A stretch of 40,867 nucleotides of DNA, taken from positions 1 through 40,867 of the forward strand of contig JAJRVJ010000022.1 of NCBI GenBank assembly GCA_024277435.1, given 5' to 3'. This document shows, in pieces, positions 19,469-30,858 of the stretch. The notes under the pieces were generated by a model. It was not told the origin of the DNA and ran no database searches. It saw only the letters and a program-made list of their open reading frames with translations. This DNA comes from Patescibacteria group bacterium (GTDB lineage: Bacteria > Patescibacteriota > Patescibacteriia > UBA9570). The translations under genes and the position numbers were made by a program. The stretch's first letter is position 1. Each line of letters starts with the position of its first letter.

Positions 19469-20629
19469 TTATGCGACAAAATAATTTTGCGAATGGAATA
19501 GTATTCCAAGTAACTGTAGGATGCCAGAAAATACGATGATTGTCCAAAGTACATATCTGCTTTTTATCAACAGTGCGCCCATAATAAATATCGGGAATAC
19601 TAAAAGCACATAACGAGGATACGATACTAAATCTCCGGTGAGAGCGGGAACCAATCCAACGCTGAGTGCATATATAAAATGCGTAGAATCAAGTTTTTTC
19701 CAAATATAATATAGCGTTACTACAAATCCAATAAAGAATAGCCTGTTTACTATTGAGGTATTTACATTGTGCCAACTCCAATCTACATTTATCCAATTAA
19801 GTTTTATCCACTCAATAGGATGCACTAGGTATTGTAGAGAATTTTGAGAATCGAATTGACTGGCAGCATTTATAAATGCTAAGGCATCACCCGTGCGAAA
19901 ATACATAAATATCAGGTATCCACCAAAACTTACTGCGGCTACCAGTAGGGCCGTGGGGAAGGCTCGTAATAACCGTTGCGACTGTCCTGTGCACCGCTGC
20001 TGTAATAGTTGCCAGGCAATAGCGGGAATTACCAATATACCTTGCGGACGCACCCAAACCAGTGCCGCTGATAGCGTTATCAACCACAATCCTCGCACTC
20101 TATATGCTGCGTATAGTGCGCCAATAGCAAGTAATAGAAACAAACCCTCGTTATACGCAATGTGCATATATAATGCTGTAGGAAATGCAAGAAATAATCC
20201 TACGGTCTTCCAGGCAACGATGCGATTTTTCCACCAGCGCACAAAATGAAATAACAATACTACCGCACCCAGCGATGTAATTGCACTCACTATCCAAGCA
20301 GCAAGTACTACGCCACCCGGTAGCACTGCATCCGTAACTTTTATAAGTACCGGATACAGTGGGAAAAATGCGTTACTGATGTGTTTCGGCTGATATAGAT
20401 GCTCTGCAATATATACATAATGCTGCGTATCCCACGTGGCAAATGATGTCGCCAACGTAACGGCTTGCTCTGGCTGATATATAAAATTCGCATCATAGCA
20501 CTCTCCACAAAACGGTAATGTAGCATTTGCGGCTACAATAGTAATTATCACTACTACTTTAATTGCAATAACCAATGCTGCGAGTAATTGAATATCACGA
20601 TCGAGAGTAAGTGTGTGAATCCATTTCAT
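19469..20629 (-). CDS. Multi-TM GT-C glycosyltransferase (PIG-V/mannosyltransferase-like)
   Basis: FATWDTQHYVYIAEHLYQPKHISNAFFPLYP, AYNEGLFLLLAIGALYAAYR. Confidence 0.75.
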   Translation of the reverse strand: MKWIHTLTLDRDIQLLAALVIAIKVVVIITIVAANATLPFCGECYDANFIYQPEQAVTLATSFATWDTQHYVYIAEHLYQPKHISNAFFPLYPVLIKVTDAVLPGGVVLAAWIVSAITSLGAVVLLFHFVRWWKNRIVAWKTVGLFLAFPTALYMHIAYNEGLFLLLAIGALYAAYRVRGLWLITLSAALVWVRPQGILVIPAIAWQLLQQRCTGQSQRLLRAFPTALLVAAVSFGGYLIFMYFRTGDALAFINAASQFDSQNSLQYLVHPIEWIKLNWINVDWSWHNVNTSIVNRLFFIGFVVTLYYIWKKLDSTHFIYALSVGLVPALTGDLVSYPRYVLLVFPIFIMGALLIKSRYVLWTIIVFSGILQLLGILFHSQNYFVA

Positions 20630-20653
20630 GATGTATTGTAAGAATTACTATTG

Positions 20654-20726
20654 TACCCCTAGATGGAATTGAACCATCGACCCCAGTCTTATAAGGACTG
20701 TGCTCTAACCACTGAGCTATAGGGGC
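20654..20726 (-). tRNA. tRNA-Ile(UAU)
   Basis: Anticodon stem CAGTC/GACTG with loop CTTATAA (anticodon TAT); T-arm GATGG TTCAATT CCATC. Confidence 0.9.
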
Positions 20727-20767
20727 TTGTTATTAACCGGGCCTATCCAATTGTACTGGAGGCTATT

Positions 20768-21733
20768 TTATGTAGGCTTGGAAAATATACGAACAAGTTT
20801 ACTGTGGTGCTTTTCTGATTGTACTCGTTTAAATAATATTGTCCATGCGCTCCACTGCCAGGTTGAGAAAATTGCGCTAAACAGTATTAATTCCAATGCA
20901 TACACAACTGTGCCAACAAATATGCCATTAAATAATTGATCGCTCACACTATCCGCTGGCACCATTGTTACCGTTGCAAGATATGGTGCGGTTACTAGAG
21001 CTGCAACCAGTACTATAGCAATATTCACTGCTAACGCGATAACAAATACTATGATGGCCATTTCAACCGTGACTAGTATATTATTAAAAAATAATTTTCC
21101 GCCGGCTTGCAGTGCTTCCCAAAGGTGCTCATTCTGCAGCACAATATAATTCGCTGCATACCGTGCAATGAATGAAACTATCAACACCAAAGGAATAAGA
21201 AAAATTGATCCAACGAATAGCAATAATTTGTACTGTTCTGCGCCATTATCTGTTATACCTATATTCGCTACCACTGTAACCATTAACAACGTAAGGAGGG
21301 TAATTGATAAATACGTAATCATATTTAATACAAATAACTGTGCGGCATGAGTGTGTCCATGCTTAAATGCCTGCACAAACGTTACTTGCTTACGATCTGC
21401 CATATGAATCAATCCGCCCTCAGCAACCATTGCCATGTATACCACAACAGCCATCGAAGCTAATAGCAGAATAAAGAACGTCCACGCCTGTGCATTACCA
21501 GCTTGTAATGCAACCAAGACATTATTGAGAGCTATAAACCATCTTTGTTCGGCCCAAAAATTGAGACTTAAAAAACTACCATCACTCACTAATGAATTCA
21601 CATAGCGTAAGTAACGATCAATTTCTCCCCCAGTCCCTACAATTAATGTAGCGAATAAACCTAGGATCCAGAGATTAGCGTGCTTTACAGTAAACTGCCA
21701 AGCTTCGCTAATTACATCTTTATAGAGTTTCAT
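20768..21733 (-). CDS. Multi-TM membrane protein, hypothetical
   Basis: About six TM segments; N-terminus MKLYKDVISEAWQFTVKHANLWILGLFATL. Confidence 0.75.
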   Translation of the reverse strand: MKLYKDVISEAWQFTVKHANLWILGLFATLIVGTGGEIDRYLRYVNSLVSDGSFLSLNFWAEQRWFIALNNVLVALQAGNAQAWTFFILLLASMAVVVYMAMVAEGGLIHMADRKQVTFVQAFKHGHTHAAQLFVLNMITYLSITLLTLLMVTVVANIGITDNGAEQYKLLLFVGSIFLIPLVLIVSFIARYAANYIVLQNEHLWEALQAGGKLFFNNILVTVEMAIIVFVIALAVNIAIVLVAALVTAPYLATVTMVPADSVSDQLFNGIFVGTVVYALELILFSAIFSTWQWSAWTILFKRVQSEKHHSKLVRIFSKPT

Positions 21734-21758
21734 ACCTCTTATACTATCAGTTTTAGTA

Positions 21759-23621
21759 TTACTTTGTCATCAGAGCTTCAAATTGCTCTCGTTCCAACGT
21801 CTCTTTTTCTATTAGCACAGTAGCTACTTCATCCAGTTTATCACGATGTGTTTTAAGAATATCTCGAGCTACATCATGTGCTTCTTTAATCATTTTTTCT
21901 ACTGCTTCATCAATGCGTTGTGCTGTATTTTCTGAATAGTCACGTTTTTCTGAAAAATCCTTACCAAGAAATACCGCTTCACTAGGATGACCAAATGTGC
22001 GCAATCCCAGTTCTTCACTCATACCATATTGTGTTACTAGGCTGCGCGCTAATTTAGTAGCCTTTTGAAGATCACTGCTTGCGCCAGTAGTGATTTCACC
22101 AAATACCTCTTCTTCAGCCACTCTACCACCAAGCATCATGGCAATATCTGCTAGAAACTCAGATTTTGTATGTAAGCTCTTATCTTTTTCAGGAAGTTTC
22201 AATGTATACCCACCAGCTCTACCGCGAGAGATAATAGAAATCTTATGTACAGGATCGGCATGTTCTGAATAATACGCTACCAATGCGTGACCACCTTCGT
22301 GATAGGCAGTAACATTTTGTTCTTTTTTATCAATCACCGCAGATTTACGAGCCGGGCCAAGCATTACCCTTTCAATGGAATCAAGACAATCTTGCATGGA
22401 AATACTTTTCTTTTCTTGACGCGCTGCAAGAATGGCAGCTTCGTTCAATATATTTTCTAAGTCCGCTCCCGAAAATCCTGGAGTGCGTTGTGCGATATCT
22501 TTTAATTTCACGTCTTCATCAAGTGGCTTTTTCTTTGAATGCACTTTTAGAATAGCTTCACGATCTGCGATATTTGGAGAATCTAATGTAACGTGACGAT
22601 CAAAACGACCAGGTCGTAATAGCGCAGGATCTAATACGTCAGGCCGATTCGTAGCTGCAATAACTATAACTTTTGTTTCGTTATCAAAGCCATCCATTTC
22701 AACCAAAATTTGATTTAAGGTTTGTTCACGCTCATCATGCGATCCGCCTAAGCCAGTTCCACGTTGACGACCAACTGCATCAATTTCATCTACAAATACA
22801 ATTGCCGGTGCATGTTGCTTTGCTTTCTTAAAGAGATCACGTACACGTGACGCGCCAACTCCTACAAACATCTCTACGAATTCTGAACCAGAGATATGAT
22901 GAAATGGCACATTAGCTTCACCTGCAACAGCGCGCGCCATTAATGTTTTACCGGTACCAGGAGGACCAACTAGTAGAACTCCGCTAGGAACTTTAGCTCC
23001 TAATGCTGTGTATTTTTCTGGATTCTTTAAGAAATCTACAACTTCTTCAAGCTCCTCTTTGGCTTCATTATTGCCAGCCACATCAGCAAAGCGTACCTTT
23101 TTCTTATTCTTATCTTTATCCTTATCGTCATCTTTAGTCTTACCGAATGTCATCGCTTTACTATTCATACCCTGCACTTGGCGCATCATAAACCAGAGAA
23201 TTAAGCCAATCACTAAAATACTAATCAATCCAGGAGAGATAATTGATAGCCAATATGTCCAGCCTGTATTACTTTTTACAACAATATTAAGGTTGCTAAT
23301 ATCTTCTTCTGATAATCCATTCTGGGCTAACAACTCTGTAAGTGGTTGCTGTGCTTCCTTTCGAGCTGTTACCACACTATCATCTTGCAACGTCATCTCA
23401 AGCAACTGATCGCTCTTAATGGTGATCTCTTTTACTTCATCATTCGCAATTTTTGCTACAGCTTCACTAACAGTTATCTCATCAGTCTTGTTTGTTGGCT
23501 CATTCACCAAGCTAAAGATGGCACCAATAACAATAAGAACAACTACAATGGTAATAAATTGACGGAACAATTGAGGGCCTTTTGACTTAGGTATTTTGGG
23601 CATACGTGGAGTATTTGCCAT
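21759..23621 (-). CDS. ftsH: ATP-dependent zinc metalloprotease FtsH
   Basis: [60 protein letters not shown] zinc motif. Confidence 0.98.
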   Translation of the reverse strand: MANTPRMPKIPKSKGPQLFRQFITIVVVLIVIGAIFSLVNEPTNKTDEITVSEAVAKIANDEVKEITIKSDQLLEMTLQDDSVVTARKEAQQPLTELLAQNGLSEEDISNLNIVVKSNTGWTYWLSIISPGLISILVIGLILWFMMRQVQGMNSKAMTFGKTKDDDKDKDKNKKKVRFADVAGNNEAKEELEEVVDFLKNPEKYTALGAKVPSGVLLVGPPGTGKTLMARAVAGEANVPFHHISGSEFVEMFVGVGASRVRDLFKKAKQHAPAIVFVDEIDAVGRQRGTGLGGSHDEREQTLNQILVEMDGFDNETKVIVIAATNRPDVLDPALLRPGRFDRHVTLDSPNIADREAILKVHSKKKPLDEDVKLKDIAQRTPGFSGADLENILNEAAILAARQEKKSISMQDCLDSIERVMLGPARKSAVIDKKEQNVTAYHEGGHALVAYYSEHADPVHKISIISRGRAGGYTLKLPEKDKSLHTKSEFLADIAMMLGGRVAEEEVFGEITTGASSDLQKATKLARSLVTQYGMSEELGLRTFGHPSEAVFLGKDFSEKRDYSENTAQRIDEAVEKMIKEAHDVARDILKTHRDKLDEVATVLIEKETLEREQFEALMTK

Positions 23622-23636
23622 AGGATAGTATTATAT

Positions 23637-24857
23637 TTATTCGGCTGGTTTTTCTTCTGGAGCTTCTACCTTAGCTTCCTCGTTCACCGCAGGTGCTTCT
23701 TCTTTAGCTGGAGTTTCCTTCGCTACAACTTCTTCAGGTTTAGCTTCGGTAGGCTTTTCTTCCTTCTTTTCGTGCAATACTTTGTACGATAAACCAAGGC
23801 GATGTTTCTTTGGTTCAACAGAGATAATTTTAAACTCTGCCTCTTCACCTTCAGTAACAATTTCACCTGGGCTTGATAATTTACGATAGGATAACTCGGA
23901 GATATGACATAATCCATGAATATCTTCATCAAGCTCTACAAACACTCCAAATGGATTTATTTTCAATACTGTACCCTTCACAACATCTCCGATGTTATAT
24001 TTTTCTGCTACTACTTGCCACGGATCAATTTGCAAGTTACGGATACTTAATGAAATCTTTGAATCATCAATACTGATAATTTCTGCCTTCACTTCATCCC
24101 CAACATTTAGGAAATCATTAGGGTCGTCAATTCGTTGCCAAGCAATTTCTGAAATATGCACTAATCCCTCAAGACCTTCTCCGAATTCAACGAATGCACC
24201 AAAGTCTACAACGCCGGTAATTTGCCCTTCAATGTTATCGCCAACTTTATATTGAGCAATTTTTTCTTGTTGCTGTTCAGCGCGAGCAAGTTTTTCTGAA
24301 ACAATTAACTTTCCTTCAACTTCATCAACATCAATTACCTTCACTTTAAAATCATTTCCAACGTAATCGAGTAAGCGTTCAAGAATTTTATTCTTGTTAC
24401 CACCTTCTACACGTGGATAATGTTCTACAGATAATTGTGAAACTGGCAGAAATCCAGATACGTTTCCTACACGAATAATAAGACCACCCTTATTGGCGTC
24501 CATAATTCTTGCATCAACTACAGTGTTCGCAGATAATAATGCATCTAAATTATCCCAAGCCTTACGATGTCCGGCTAGACGAAATGATAATTCAATTTGT
24601 CCATTTTCATTTTCTAATTCAAGAACAGTTGCCGTTGCGGGGTCTCCAGCTTTTAGATTGGAAAACTCACCTGATTCATCAAATAATTCTGGGCCACGTA
24701 CCACACCGGTAAGATAGCCATCTATATCAATGTGTACTTCATTTTTGGAAGATGTAATAACAATACCTTCAATGATATCATTAACGCTTGGTAATGGTAG
24801 ATCGCTATGTTGCTCCAAGAGAGCAGCCATTGCGGATTGTTGTTTATTTGGGGTCAT
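23637..24857 (-). CDS. rpsA: 30S ribosomal protein S1 (four S1 domains) with low-complexity C-terminal tail
   Basis: Repeated S1 motifs, e.g. GQITGVVDFGAFVEFGEGLEGLVHISEIAW and GTVLKINPFGVFVELDEDIHGLCHISEL. Confidence 0.93.
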   Translation of the reverse strand: MTPNKQQSAMAALLEQHSDLPLPSVNDIIEGIVITSSKNEVHIDIDGYLTGVVRGPELFDESGEFSNLKAGDPATATVLELENENGQIELSFRLAGHRKAWDNLDALLSANTVVDARIMDANKGGLIIRVGNVSGFLPVSQLSVEHYPRVEGGNKNKILERLLDYVGNDFKVKVIDVDEVEGKLIVSEKLARAEQQQEKIAQYKVGDNIEGQITGVVDFGAFVEFGEGLEGLVHISEIAWQRIDDPNDFLNVGDEVKAEIISIDDSKISLSIRNLQIDPWQVVAEKYNIGDVVKGTVLKINPFGVFVELDEDIHGLCHISELSYRKLSSPGEIVTEGEEAEFKIISVEPKKHRLGLSYKVLHEKKEEKPTEAKPEEVVAKETPAKEEAPAVNEEAKVEAPEEKPAE

Positions 24858-25008
24858 AAATAATTATTAAAGATTTAGCCGGACCTGACCAGAAGTCGCG
24901 GTATCTTGGCACTACTTAAAGGTTATTTGGCCAAGAAATGTATAAATTTGAGCTTTCTGAGTATACTGGATGCCCTATTATATTGCAAGGCTGAATCATA
25001 ATTATAGC

Positions 25009-25037
25009 TTGAAAAAGTGTTGAAAATACGCTATAAT
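25009..25037 (+). promoter_or_regulatory. Sigma70-like promoter for the 25048 gene
   Basis: TTGAAA(25009-25014)-17 bp-TATAAT(25032-25037). Confidence 0.7.
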
Positions 25038-25047
25038 ACGTTAACAT

Positions 25048-25614
25048 ATGGCACTTAGTAGTGTATCGAGCAGTCGATTTAAGAAAATGGTGATGAAGGC
25101 AACTGGTACTAAAGGGTATCTATCTTCTTCTGTGCAAAATTCTCTTCGCGCATCTGGATCCCAAAAATATCTGAGGGGCAGCGGTAAAGTTACTCGAGCG
25201 CAAGCTACTAAAGTAATGAAGCAACTTAAAAAAGAGGGGTTAGCTTCGAAGATATCTAGTAATGCTACAAAACATGTTAAACGCGCTTTTGCGGCTGAGG
25301 AGCAACGCAAAGACATGATAAAAAAGCAAAATATTGAAGATCGTAAATCGGAAATTGCAGCTGAAAAGGCGGCTGAACAAGCAAAGGCAGGTGGTAAAAA
25401 ATCAGGAGCTAAGCAATCTGCTGGTGCAGGAGCGGTGCAAATGAGCCACTCATCAACAATAACTGCTGCAAATGCAGCATCTGGAGATAAGTTTGTAGGT
25501 AACAGTTTTGGATCAACCGATTTAAAGCCATTGGCCGACCTACCAACGCAAGTGCGGAAACCTCAAGAATGGATAGATGAGGAAGCAGATTTAATTGATA
25601 TGGCAATAGATTAA
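25048..25614 (+). CDS. Hypothetical Lys/Ala-rich cytoplasmic protein
   Basis: 188-aa ORF immediately downstream of a good promoter; low-complexity AAEKAAEQAKAGGKKSGAKQSAGAGA segment. Confidence 0.7.
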   Translation: MALSSVSSSRFKKMVMKATGTKGYLSSSVQNSLRASGSQKYLRGSGKVTRAQATKVMKQLKKEGLASKISSNATKHVKRAFAAEEQRKDMIKKQNIEDRKSEIAAEKAAEQAKAGGKKSGAKQSAGAGAVQMSHSSTITAANAASGDKFVGNSFGSTDLKPLADLPTQVRKPQEWIDEEADLIDMAID

Positions 25615-25654
25615 CCCTTGCATATACCTTATATAAGTGTTACTCTACTTGAGT

Positions 25655-26254
25655 ATGCAAATTCAGTGGTTAGGACTTGGAAGTTTCCGTATTCAAACAA
25701 AAAACTCCGTAATTGTCACAGATCCGTACTCCGATAACAGCGGTTTAAAAATGCCTAAAAACAAGGCCGATCTTGTGTTGGTTTCGGATGCAGAAAATGA
25801 GTTAGCAAATAATATCTCCCGTTTAAGTGGTGATAGCTTTGTTATTGATGGTCCTGGAGAGTATGAAGTTGGCGGTACATTCGTATATGGAATACCAGCT
25901 ACAAACACTGTATACCTTATTGAAGATGAGGGTTTGCGAGTAGTATTCTTAGGCGGTTTAACTACCAGCCTTACCGATAAACAACTTGAACTTATTGAAG
26001 GTAGTCATATTTTATTACTACCAGTTGGAACATTATCTAAAGAAGTACGCACAGTGCTTATTAGCCAGATTGAACCACGTGTAATTATTCCATACATGTA
26101 TAAACAGCCGAAGCTTAAAGTGCAGCTAGATGATCTTAGTGTATTCCTAAAGGAAATGGGTATTAAAAAAGCCACTCCAGAAAAAAAATATACAATTAAA
26201 GCTAATCAACTACCAGCTGAAGAGACTAACGTAGTTGTATTAGCCAGCGAGTAA
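25655..26254 (+). CDS. UlaG-like MBL-fold protein lacking canonical metal-binding motifs
   Basis: MQIQWLGLGSFRIQTKNSVIVTDPY, VIDGPGEYEVGGTFVYGI, HILLLPVG, EPRVIIPYMYK. HxHxDH position reads SDAEN. ORF opens at 25637. Confidence 0.75.
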   Translation: MQIQWLGLGSFRIQTKNSVIVTDPYSDNSGLKMPKNKADLVLVSDAENELANNISRLSGDSFVIDGPGEYEVGGTFVYGIPATNTVYLIEDEGLRVVFLGGLTTSLTDKQLELIEGSHILLLPVGTLSKEVRTVLISQIEPRVIIPYMYKQPKLKVQLDDLSVFLKEMGIKKATPEKKYTIKANQLPAEETNVVVLASE

Positions 26255-26264
26255 CTCTTCGCAT

Positions 26265-27071
26265 ATGGCCGAAAAGAAAAAAAAGACGACAGCTAAAAAG
26301 AAATCGGCTACGAAGAAAAAAACGGCTGTAAAGAAGGCAATAAAAAAACCTGTTGCGAAAAAAACGGCTGTAAAGAAGAGGTCTGTTGCTAAAAATCCGG
26401 CTACTAAGAAAAAAAAGGTAACAACAAAAAAGAAGTCTGCTGTAAAGAAGGTTTCTAGAAAAAAGAAAAAAGCAGCCGTTAAAAGAATAGTCAAAAAGAC
26501 AACGGCTAAGAAAAAAACTACTTCTCCAAAAAAGTCCGCCTCTAGCGGAAAAGTTAAGGCTAAAAAATCTACTGCTAAAAAGAAAGCTCCTCTAGAACCT
26601 GTTGTAGAACCAACCATTGCTACTGAACAGCCAGTTGCAGCCCCTTCACAACCAATTGCTACACCCGAGAGAACACCAGACGTTACCGTACACAGTCAAC
26701 CTATCGTTACAATCCATGATAAACCCCGTACAGATAAAAGTATGTTATGGATAGCGGTAATTACTGTTACGGTGGTGATTGGAGTGCTCTGGATTTATTC
26801 CTTGCAATTTACCCTACCGTTCAATGCGGATAGAGGTATTACGCTAAATGAATCTAATCCACGTGTTGAAGAATTTTTCACTTCCGTGCAAAACGATTGG
26901 AGTGATTTTGAGAACAGCGCGGATTCATTCGAGAACTTAATTGGTGATACTTTGATTGAAGATACCACCGTAAACTCGAATACTAATGCTTCAGAGGTAA
27001 TCACTTCCCAAGAGCCAATCGGAGCTCCATCAACCGATGAATTAAACGATTTATTTTCAGATAGTAACTAG
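26265..27071 (+). CDS. Membrane-anchored histone H1-like protein
   Basis: N-terminal ~110 aa AKKK-type repeats, Pro-rich linker, single TM ([21 protein letters not shown]), acidic C-terminal segment. Confidence 0.8.
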   Translation: MAEKKKKTTAKKKSATKKKTAVKKAIKKPVAKKTAVKKRSVAKNPATKKKKVTTKKKSAVKKVSRKKKKAAVKRIVKKTTAKKKTTSPKKSASSGKVKAKKSTAKKKAPLEPVVEPTIATEQPVAAPSQPIATPERTPDVTVHSQPIVTIHDKPRTDKSMLWIAVITVTVVIGVLWIYSLQFTLPFNADRGITLNESNPRVEEFFTSVQNDWSDFENSADSFENLIGDTLIEDTTVNSNTNASEVITSQEPIGAPSTDELNDLFSDSN

Positions 27072-27079
27072 TTAATGAT

Positions 27080-29692
27080 ATGCCAGCAAAAAAATCTTCT
27101 AAGAAAAAATCTACTCCAAAAAAGAAGCCTTCTACAGAGGTAGATGCTGAGAAAAAGAAAGAACTAGCTAAAGAAGCTGGTGAAGCTATGGAAGCAGCTG
27201 TAGAAACAGCCGTATCAACAATGAAGAACAATGAAGGCACAATTGTGGAGCAACCTATTGTTCAGGAAATGGAAGAATCATACTTAAATTATGCGATGAG
27301 TGTAATTGTAATGCGTGCGCTACCAGATGTACGTGATGGCATGAAACCAGTGCATCGCAGAATAATGTATGCGATGTGGACATTAGGATTACGTTCCAAT
27401 GCGAAATTTAGAAAATCCGCTACGGTAGTTGGTGAAGTGCTTGGTAAATATCATCCACATGGTGACTCTGCTGTATACGATAGTATGGTGCGTTTAGCAC
27501 AAGATTTTTCAATGCGCTATCCATTAGTAAATGGACAAGGTAACTTTGGATCGATGGATGGTGATAGTGCGGCTGCGATGCGTTATACTGAAGCTAAGCT
27601 TGCAAAGATTGCTGATGAACTGATGCTGGATATTGATAAAGATACTGTAAGCTTCCGCCCGAACTACGATGGCACGCATCATGAACCATCAGTATTACCC
27701 GCTCGTCTTCCTAATACATTAATTGGTGGAACCGTTGGTATTGCTGTAGGTATGGCTACAAATATTCCACCACATAACCTTAGTGAAATTTGTAAAGCTA
27801 TCATACATCTAATTGGGCACCCTGAAGCTGATGTTGAAGAATTGATGCAATTTGTTACTGGTCCAGATTTTCCAACCGGTGGAACAATTTATGATACTGA
27901 GGCAATTAAAACTGCCTATGCAACTGGTAAGGGTGGAGTAAAGATCCGTGGTATTGCCACAATTGAAGAGCTTAAAAATGATTACTTTAGCATTATCATT
28001 ACCGAGATTCCTTACCAAGTAAATAAGTCTACTCTCATCGAGAAAATGGCGTTACTTGTTAAAGATAAAAAAATTGAAGGCATTAAAGATCTCCGTGATG
28101 AATCTGATAGAACCGGTGTACGTATTGTTGTTGATTTAAAAAAAGATGCTTTCCCAAAGAAGGTATTGAATCGTTTGTTTAAACTTACTCAATTACAAGA
28201 CACTATTCACTTTAATATGGTGGCGTTAATCGATGGCATTCAACCACGATTACTTACGCTAAAAATGATTCTTGAAGAATACATTAAGCATCGTGAGGTA
28301 GTTGTACAACGACGCACACAATTTGAACTTGATCGTGCAGCAGCCCGAGCGCATATCTTAGAAGGTTTAGTAAAGGCACTGGAGAACATTGATAAAATTA
28401 TCATAACGATTAAGAAATCAAAGAACCGTGCAGAAGCTAAAGTTAATTTGATGAAGAAGTACAAGTTTTCTGATCCACAAGCTGTTGCCATTCTTGAGAT
28501 GCGCTTACATCAATTAGCAAATCTTGAACGTGTGCAAGTTGAAAATGAATTAAAGGAGAAGCTAGCAATTATTAAAGATTTGAAAAAAATATTATCTACA
28601 CGCAAAAATATTCTTTCTGTAGTTAAAGATGAAGTGAATGACATTCTTGAAAAATATGGTGATGAGCGTAGAACTAATGTTGTAGCAGCACCAATTGGTC
28701 AATTCTCTCAAGAGGATTTAATTCCAAAAGAAAATACATTAATCATGATGACGCGCGATGGTTACATCAAGCGCTTAACACCAGATACCTTCAAACAACA
28801 ACGTCGTGGTGGTAAAGGCGTAATTGGATTAACCTCAAAAGAAGAAGACTCCATTCATCGGCTAGTCCTTGCAACTACACATGACGATTTAATGTTCTTT
28901 ACATCTCGTGGCCGTGTGTTCCAATTAAAATCATACGAAATTCCACAAGCCTCACGTACAGCTAAAGGACAAGCCATGGTGAACTTCTTGCAACTTGGGC
29001 CAGATGAAGAAGTAACCACAATCATGAATGTAGCCGACATGGCTAAGTACAAACACATTGTAATGCTTACCAGCGCAGGAGTTATTAAGCGTACTGCCAT
29101 TGATGCATTTAGCAATGTGCGCCGATCTGGATTAATTGCTATTAAGCTAAAGGGCGATGATCAACTACACTGGGTAAAACTATCCACAGGAAAAGATGAA
29201 ATTATGTTAGTAGCCGATAATGGCCAAGCAATTCGTTTTAAAGAAACCGACGTTCGAGAAATGGGACGAAACGCTTCTGGTGTACGAGGTATTCGCCTAA
29301 AAGATGAAGGCGCTAAAGTTGTTGGAATGAATATCGTTCCAAACGGTGATCCTAAACATAAACAACTTGTAGTAGTAATGGGTAATGGATACGGAAAGCG
29401 CAGTGCCTTAAAACATTATAAAGTACAAAATCGTGGTGGATCTGGGGTGAAGACAGCGAAGATCACTGATAAAACCGGTCCAATCGTTCGTGGTTTTATA
29501 ATGGATACCAAGCAAGATATTGATACTGATATATTAATTATCTCAAAGAAGGGCCAAGTAATTCGCCTTCCATTAAAGACGGTTTCAGAACTAGGTCGCG
29601 CTACGCAAGGTGTGCGTGTAATGAAATTCAAACAAGAAGGCGATGTTGTAGGTGGTGTAACCGCCTTAGGCAAGGTAGACGAGGAAGCCTAA
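27080..29692 (+). CDS. gyrA: DNA gyrase subunit A with Lys-rich N-terminal extension
   Basis: [39 protein letters not shown], GyrA-box QRRGGKG. Confidence 0.97.
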   Translation: MPAKKSSKKKSTPKKKPSTEVDAEKKKELAKEAGEAMEAAVETAVSTMKNNEGTIVEQPIVQEMEESYLNYAMSVIVMRALPDVRDGMKPVHRRIMYAMWTLGLRSNAKFRKSATVVGEVLGKYHPHGDSAVYDSMVRLAQDFSMRYPLVNGQGNFGSMDGDSAAAMRYTEAKLAKIADELMLDIDKDTVSFRPNYDGTHHEPSVLPARLPNTLIGGTVGIAVGMATNIPPHNLSEICKAIIHLIGHPEADVEELMQFVTGPDFPTGGTIYDTEAIKTAYATGKGGVKIRGIATIEELKNDYFSIIITEIPYQVNKSTLIEKMALLVKDKKIEGIKDLRDESDRTGVRIVVDLKKDAFPKKVLNRLFKLTQLQDTIHFNMVALIDGIQPRLLTLKMILEEYIKHREVVVQRRTQFELDRAAARAHILEGLVKALENIDKIIITIKKSKNRAEAKVNLMKKYKFSDPQAVAILEMRLHQLANLERVQVENELKEKLAIIKDLKKILSTRKNILSVVKDEVNDILEKYGDERRTNVVAAPIGQFSQEDLIPKENTLIMMTRDGYIKRLTPDTFKQQRRGGKGVIGLTSKEEDSIHRLVLATTHDDLMFFTSRGRVFQLKSYEIPQASRTAKGQAMVNFLQLGPDEEVTTIMNVADMAKYKHIVMLTSAGVIKRTAIDAFSNVRRSGLIAIKLKGDDQLHWVKLSTGKDEIMLVADNGQAIRFKETDVREMGRNASGVRGIRLKDEGAKVVGMNIVPNGDPKHKQLVVVMGNGYGKRSALKHYKVQNRGGSGVKTAKITDKTGPIVRGFIMDTKQDIDTDILIISKKGQVIRLPLKTVSELGRATQGVRVMKFKQEGDVVGGVTALGKVDEEA

Positions 29693-29713
29693 CGAATAGA
29701 TACACTTCAAAAC

Positions 29714-29743
29714 AAAAACAGCGCGATTAACCGCGCTGTTTTT
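29714..29743. terminator. Bidirectional terminator between gyrA and tpiA
   Basis: AAAAACAGCGCG-attaac-CGCGCTGTTTTT. Confidence 0.85.
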
Positions 29744-29748
29744 AGTTA

Positions 29749-30474
29749 TTATTTATAGTTTATAATTTCTGCAAATGTCTCAACTTCCAAACTCGCACCA
29801 CCTACAAGCGCCCCATCGATATCTGGCTGTTGCATAAGTTCGGAAATATTATCTGGCTTCACCGATCCACCATAAAGAATTCTTGTATCATCTCCAACAA
29901 TCTTCCGAATGGCAGCGTGCACCTCTTGCGCCTGCCCTGCCGTTGCTGTTTCACCAGTTCCAATGGCCCAAATGGGCTCGTAGGCAAATACTAGCTTTGT
30001 GTAATCATTTTTATCAACTCCAACTAGTGCTGCCTTTACCTGAGAAGTTACATGTTCAAGAGTTTTTTCATTCTTGCGTAACTCAAGTGTTTCACCTACA
30101 CATATAATAGGTGTAAGCATAGTCTCAAGAGCTGCTTTTACCTTTTTATTCACTGTATCATCCGTTTCGTTAAAATACTGACGCCGCTCTGAGTGCCCAA
30201 GTATTACAATTTGGCATCCCACCTCTAATAACATAGAGGTGGAAATCTCACCAGTATATGCCCCAGATTCTTCCCAGTGCATATTTTGAGACCCATAAAA
30301 TATATTTGAATCATCAAATTGCTGTTGCAGTATAGTTAAGGTAGTAAAAGGACCACATACTGCAATATCACGCTCTGAATTAAGGTCCTTAGAAAGCAAT
30401 GCTTGGATAAATTGTGCGGCTTCTACGGAAGTTTTATGCATCTTCCAGTTAGCCACTATCATAGGTGTTCGCAT
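29749..30474 (-). CDS. tpiA: Triosephosphate isomerase
   Basis: MIVANWKMHKT, ILGHSERRQYF, FAYEPIWAIGTG, ILYGGSVKPDN, DGALVGGASL. ORF opens at 30519. Confidence 0.97.
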   Translation of the reverse strand: MRTPMIVANWKMHKTSVEAAQFIQALLSKDLNSERDIAVCGPFTTLTILQQQFDDSNIFYGSQNMHWEESGAYTGEISTSMLLEVGCQIVILGHSERRQYFNETDDTVNKKVKAALETMLTPIICVGETLELRKNEKTLEHVTSQVKAALVGVDKNDYTKLVFAYEPIWAIGTGETATAGQAQEVHAAIRKIVGDDTRILYGGSVKPDNISELMQQPDIDGALVGGASLEVETFAEIINYK

Positions 30475-30577
30475 AGCATGTAGTATACGGTTGGATGAAC
30501 ATTCAGACAAGGGTTGCAAAAAACCGGATAATACGGTATAGTCCCTTGGCTTTTAATAACATGCTAATTTACAAGAT

Positions 30578-30856
30578 ATGAGTGTACCGAAGAAAAGATC
30601 TGCGAAACGGGCTATAAAAACACGTGCTGCGCACCATGGCCTGGATAAGGTTGCAACAATTGAATGTTCCCAATGTAAGCAAGCAATTCGACCACATGTA
30701 GTATGTCCAGATTGCGGCTACTATAAAGGACGCAATGTGTTTGCATCACAAAAAAAAGCTCCTGCTAAACCAACTGAAGAAAAAGTTGAAAAAGCAAAGC
30801 CAGTGGTAAAGAAAGCTGAGCCAAAGGCAGAAGCTAAAAAGGAGAAAAAACAATAA
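30578..30856 (+). CDS. rpmF: 50S ribosomal protein L32 with Lys/Glu/Ala-rich C-terminal extension
   Basis: [20 protein letters not shown] and [23 protein letters not shown], then [21 protein letters not shown] tail. Confidence 0.93.
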   Translation: MSVPKKRSAKRAIKTRAAHHGLDKVATIECSQCKQAIRPHVVCPDCGYYKGRNVFASQKKAPAKPTEEKVEKAKPVVKKAEPKAEAKKEKKQ

Positions 30857-30858
30857 TT

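Noticed and set aside
26240-26617. Minus-strand ORF rich in Phe
   Set aside because: Antisense artefact of the Lys-rich N-terminus of the 26265 gene.
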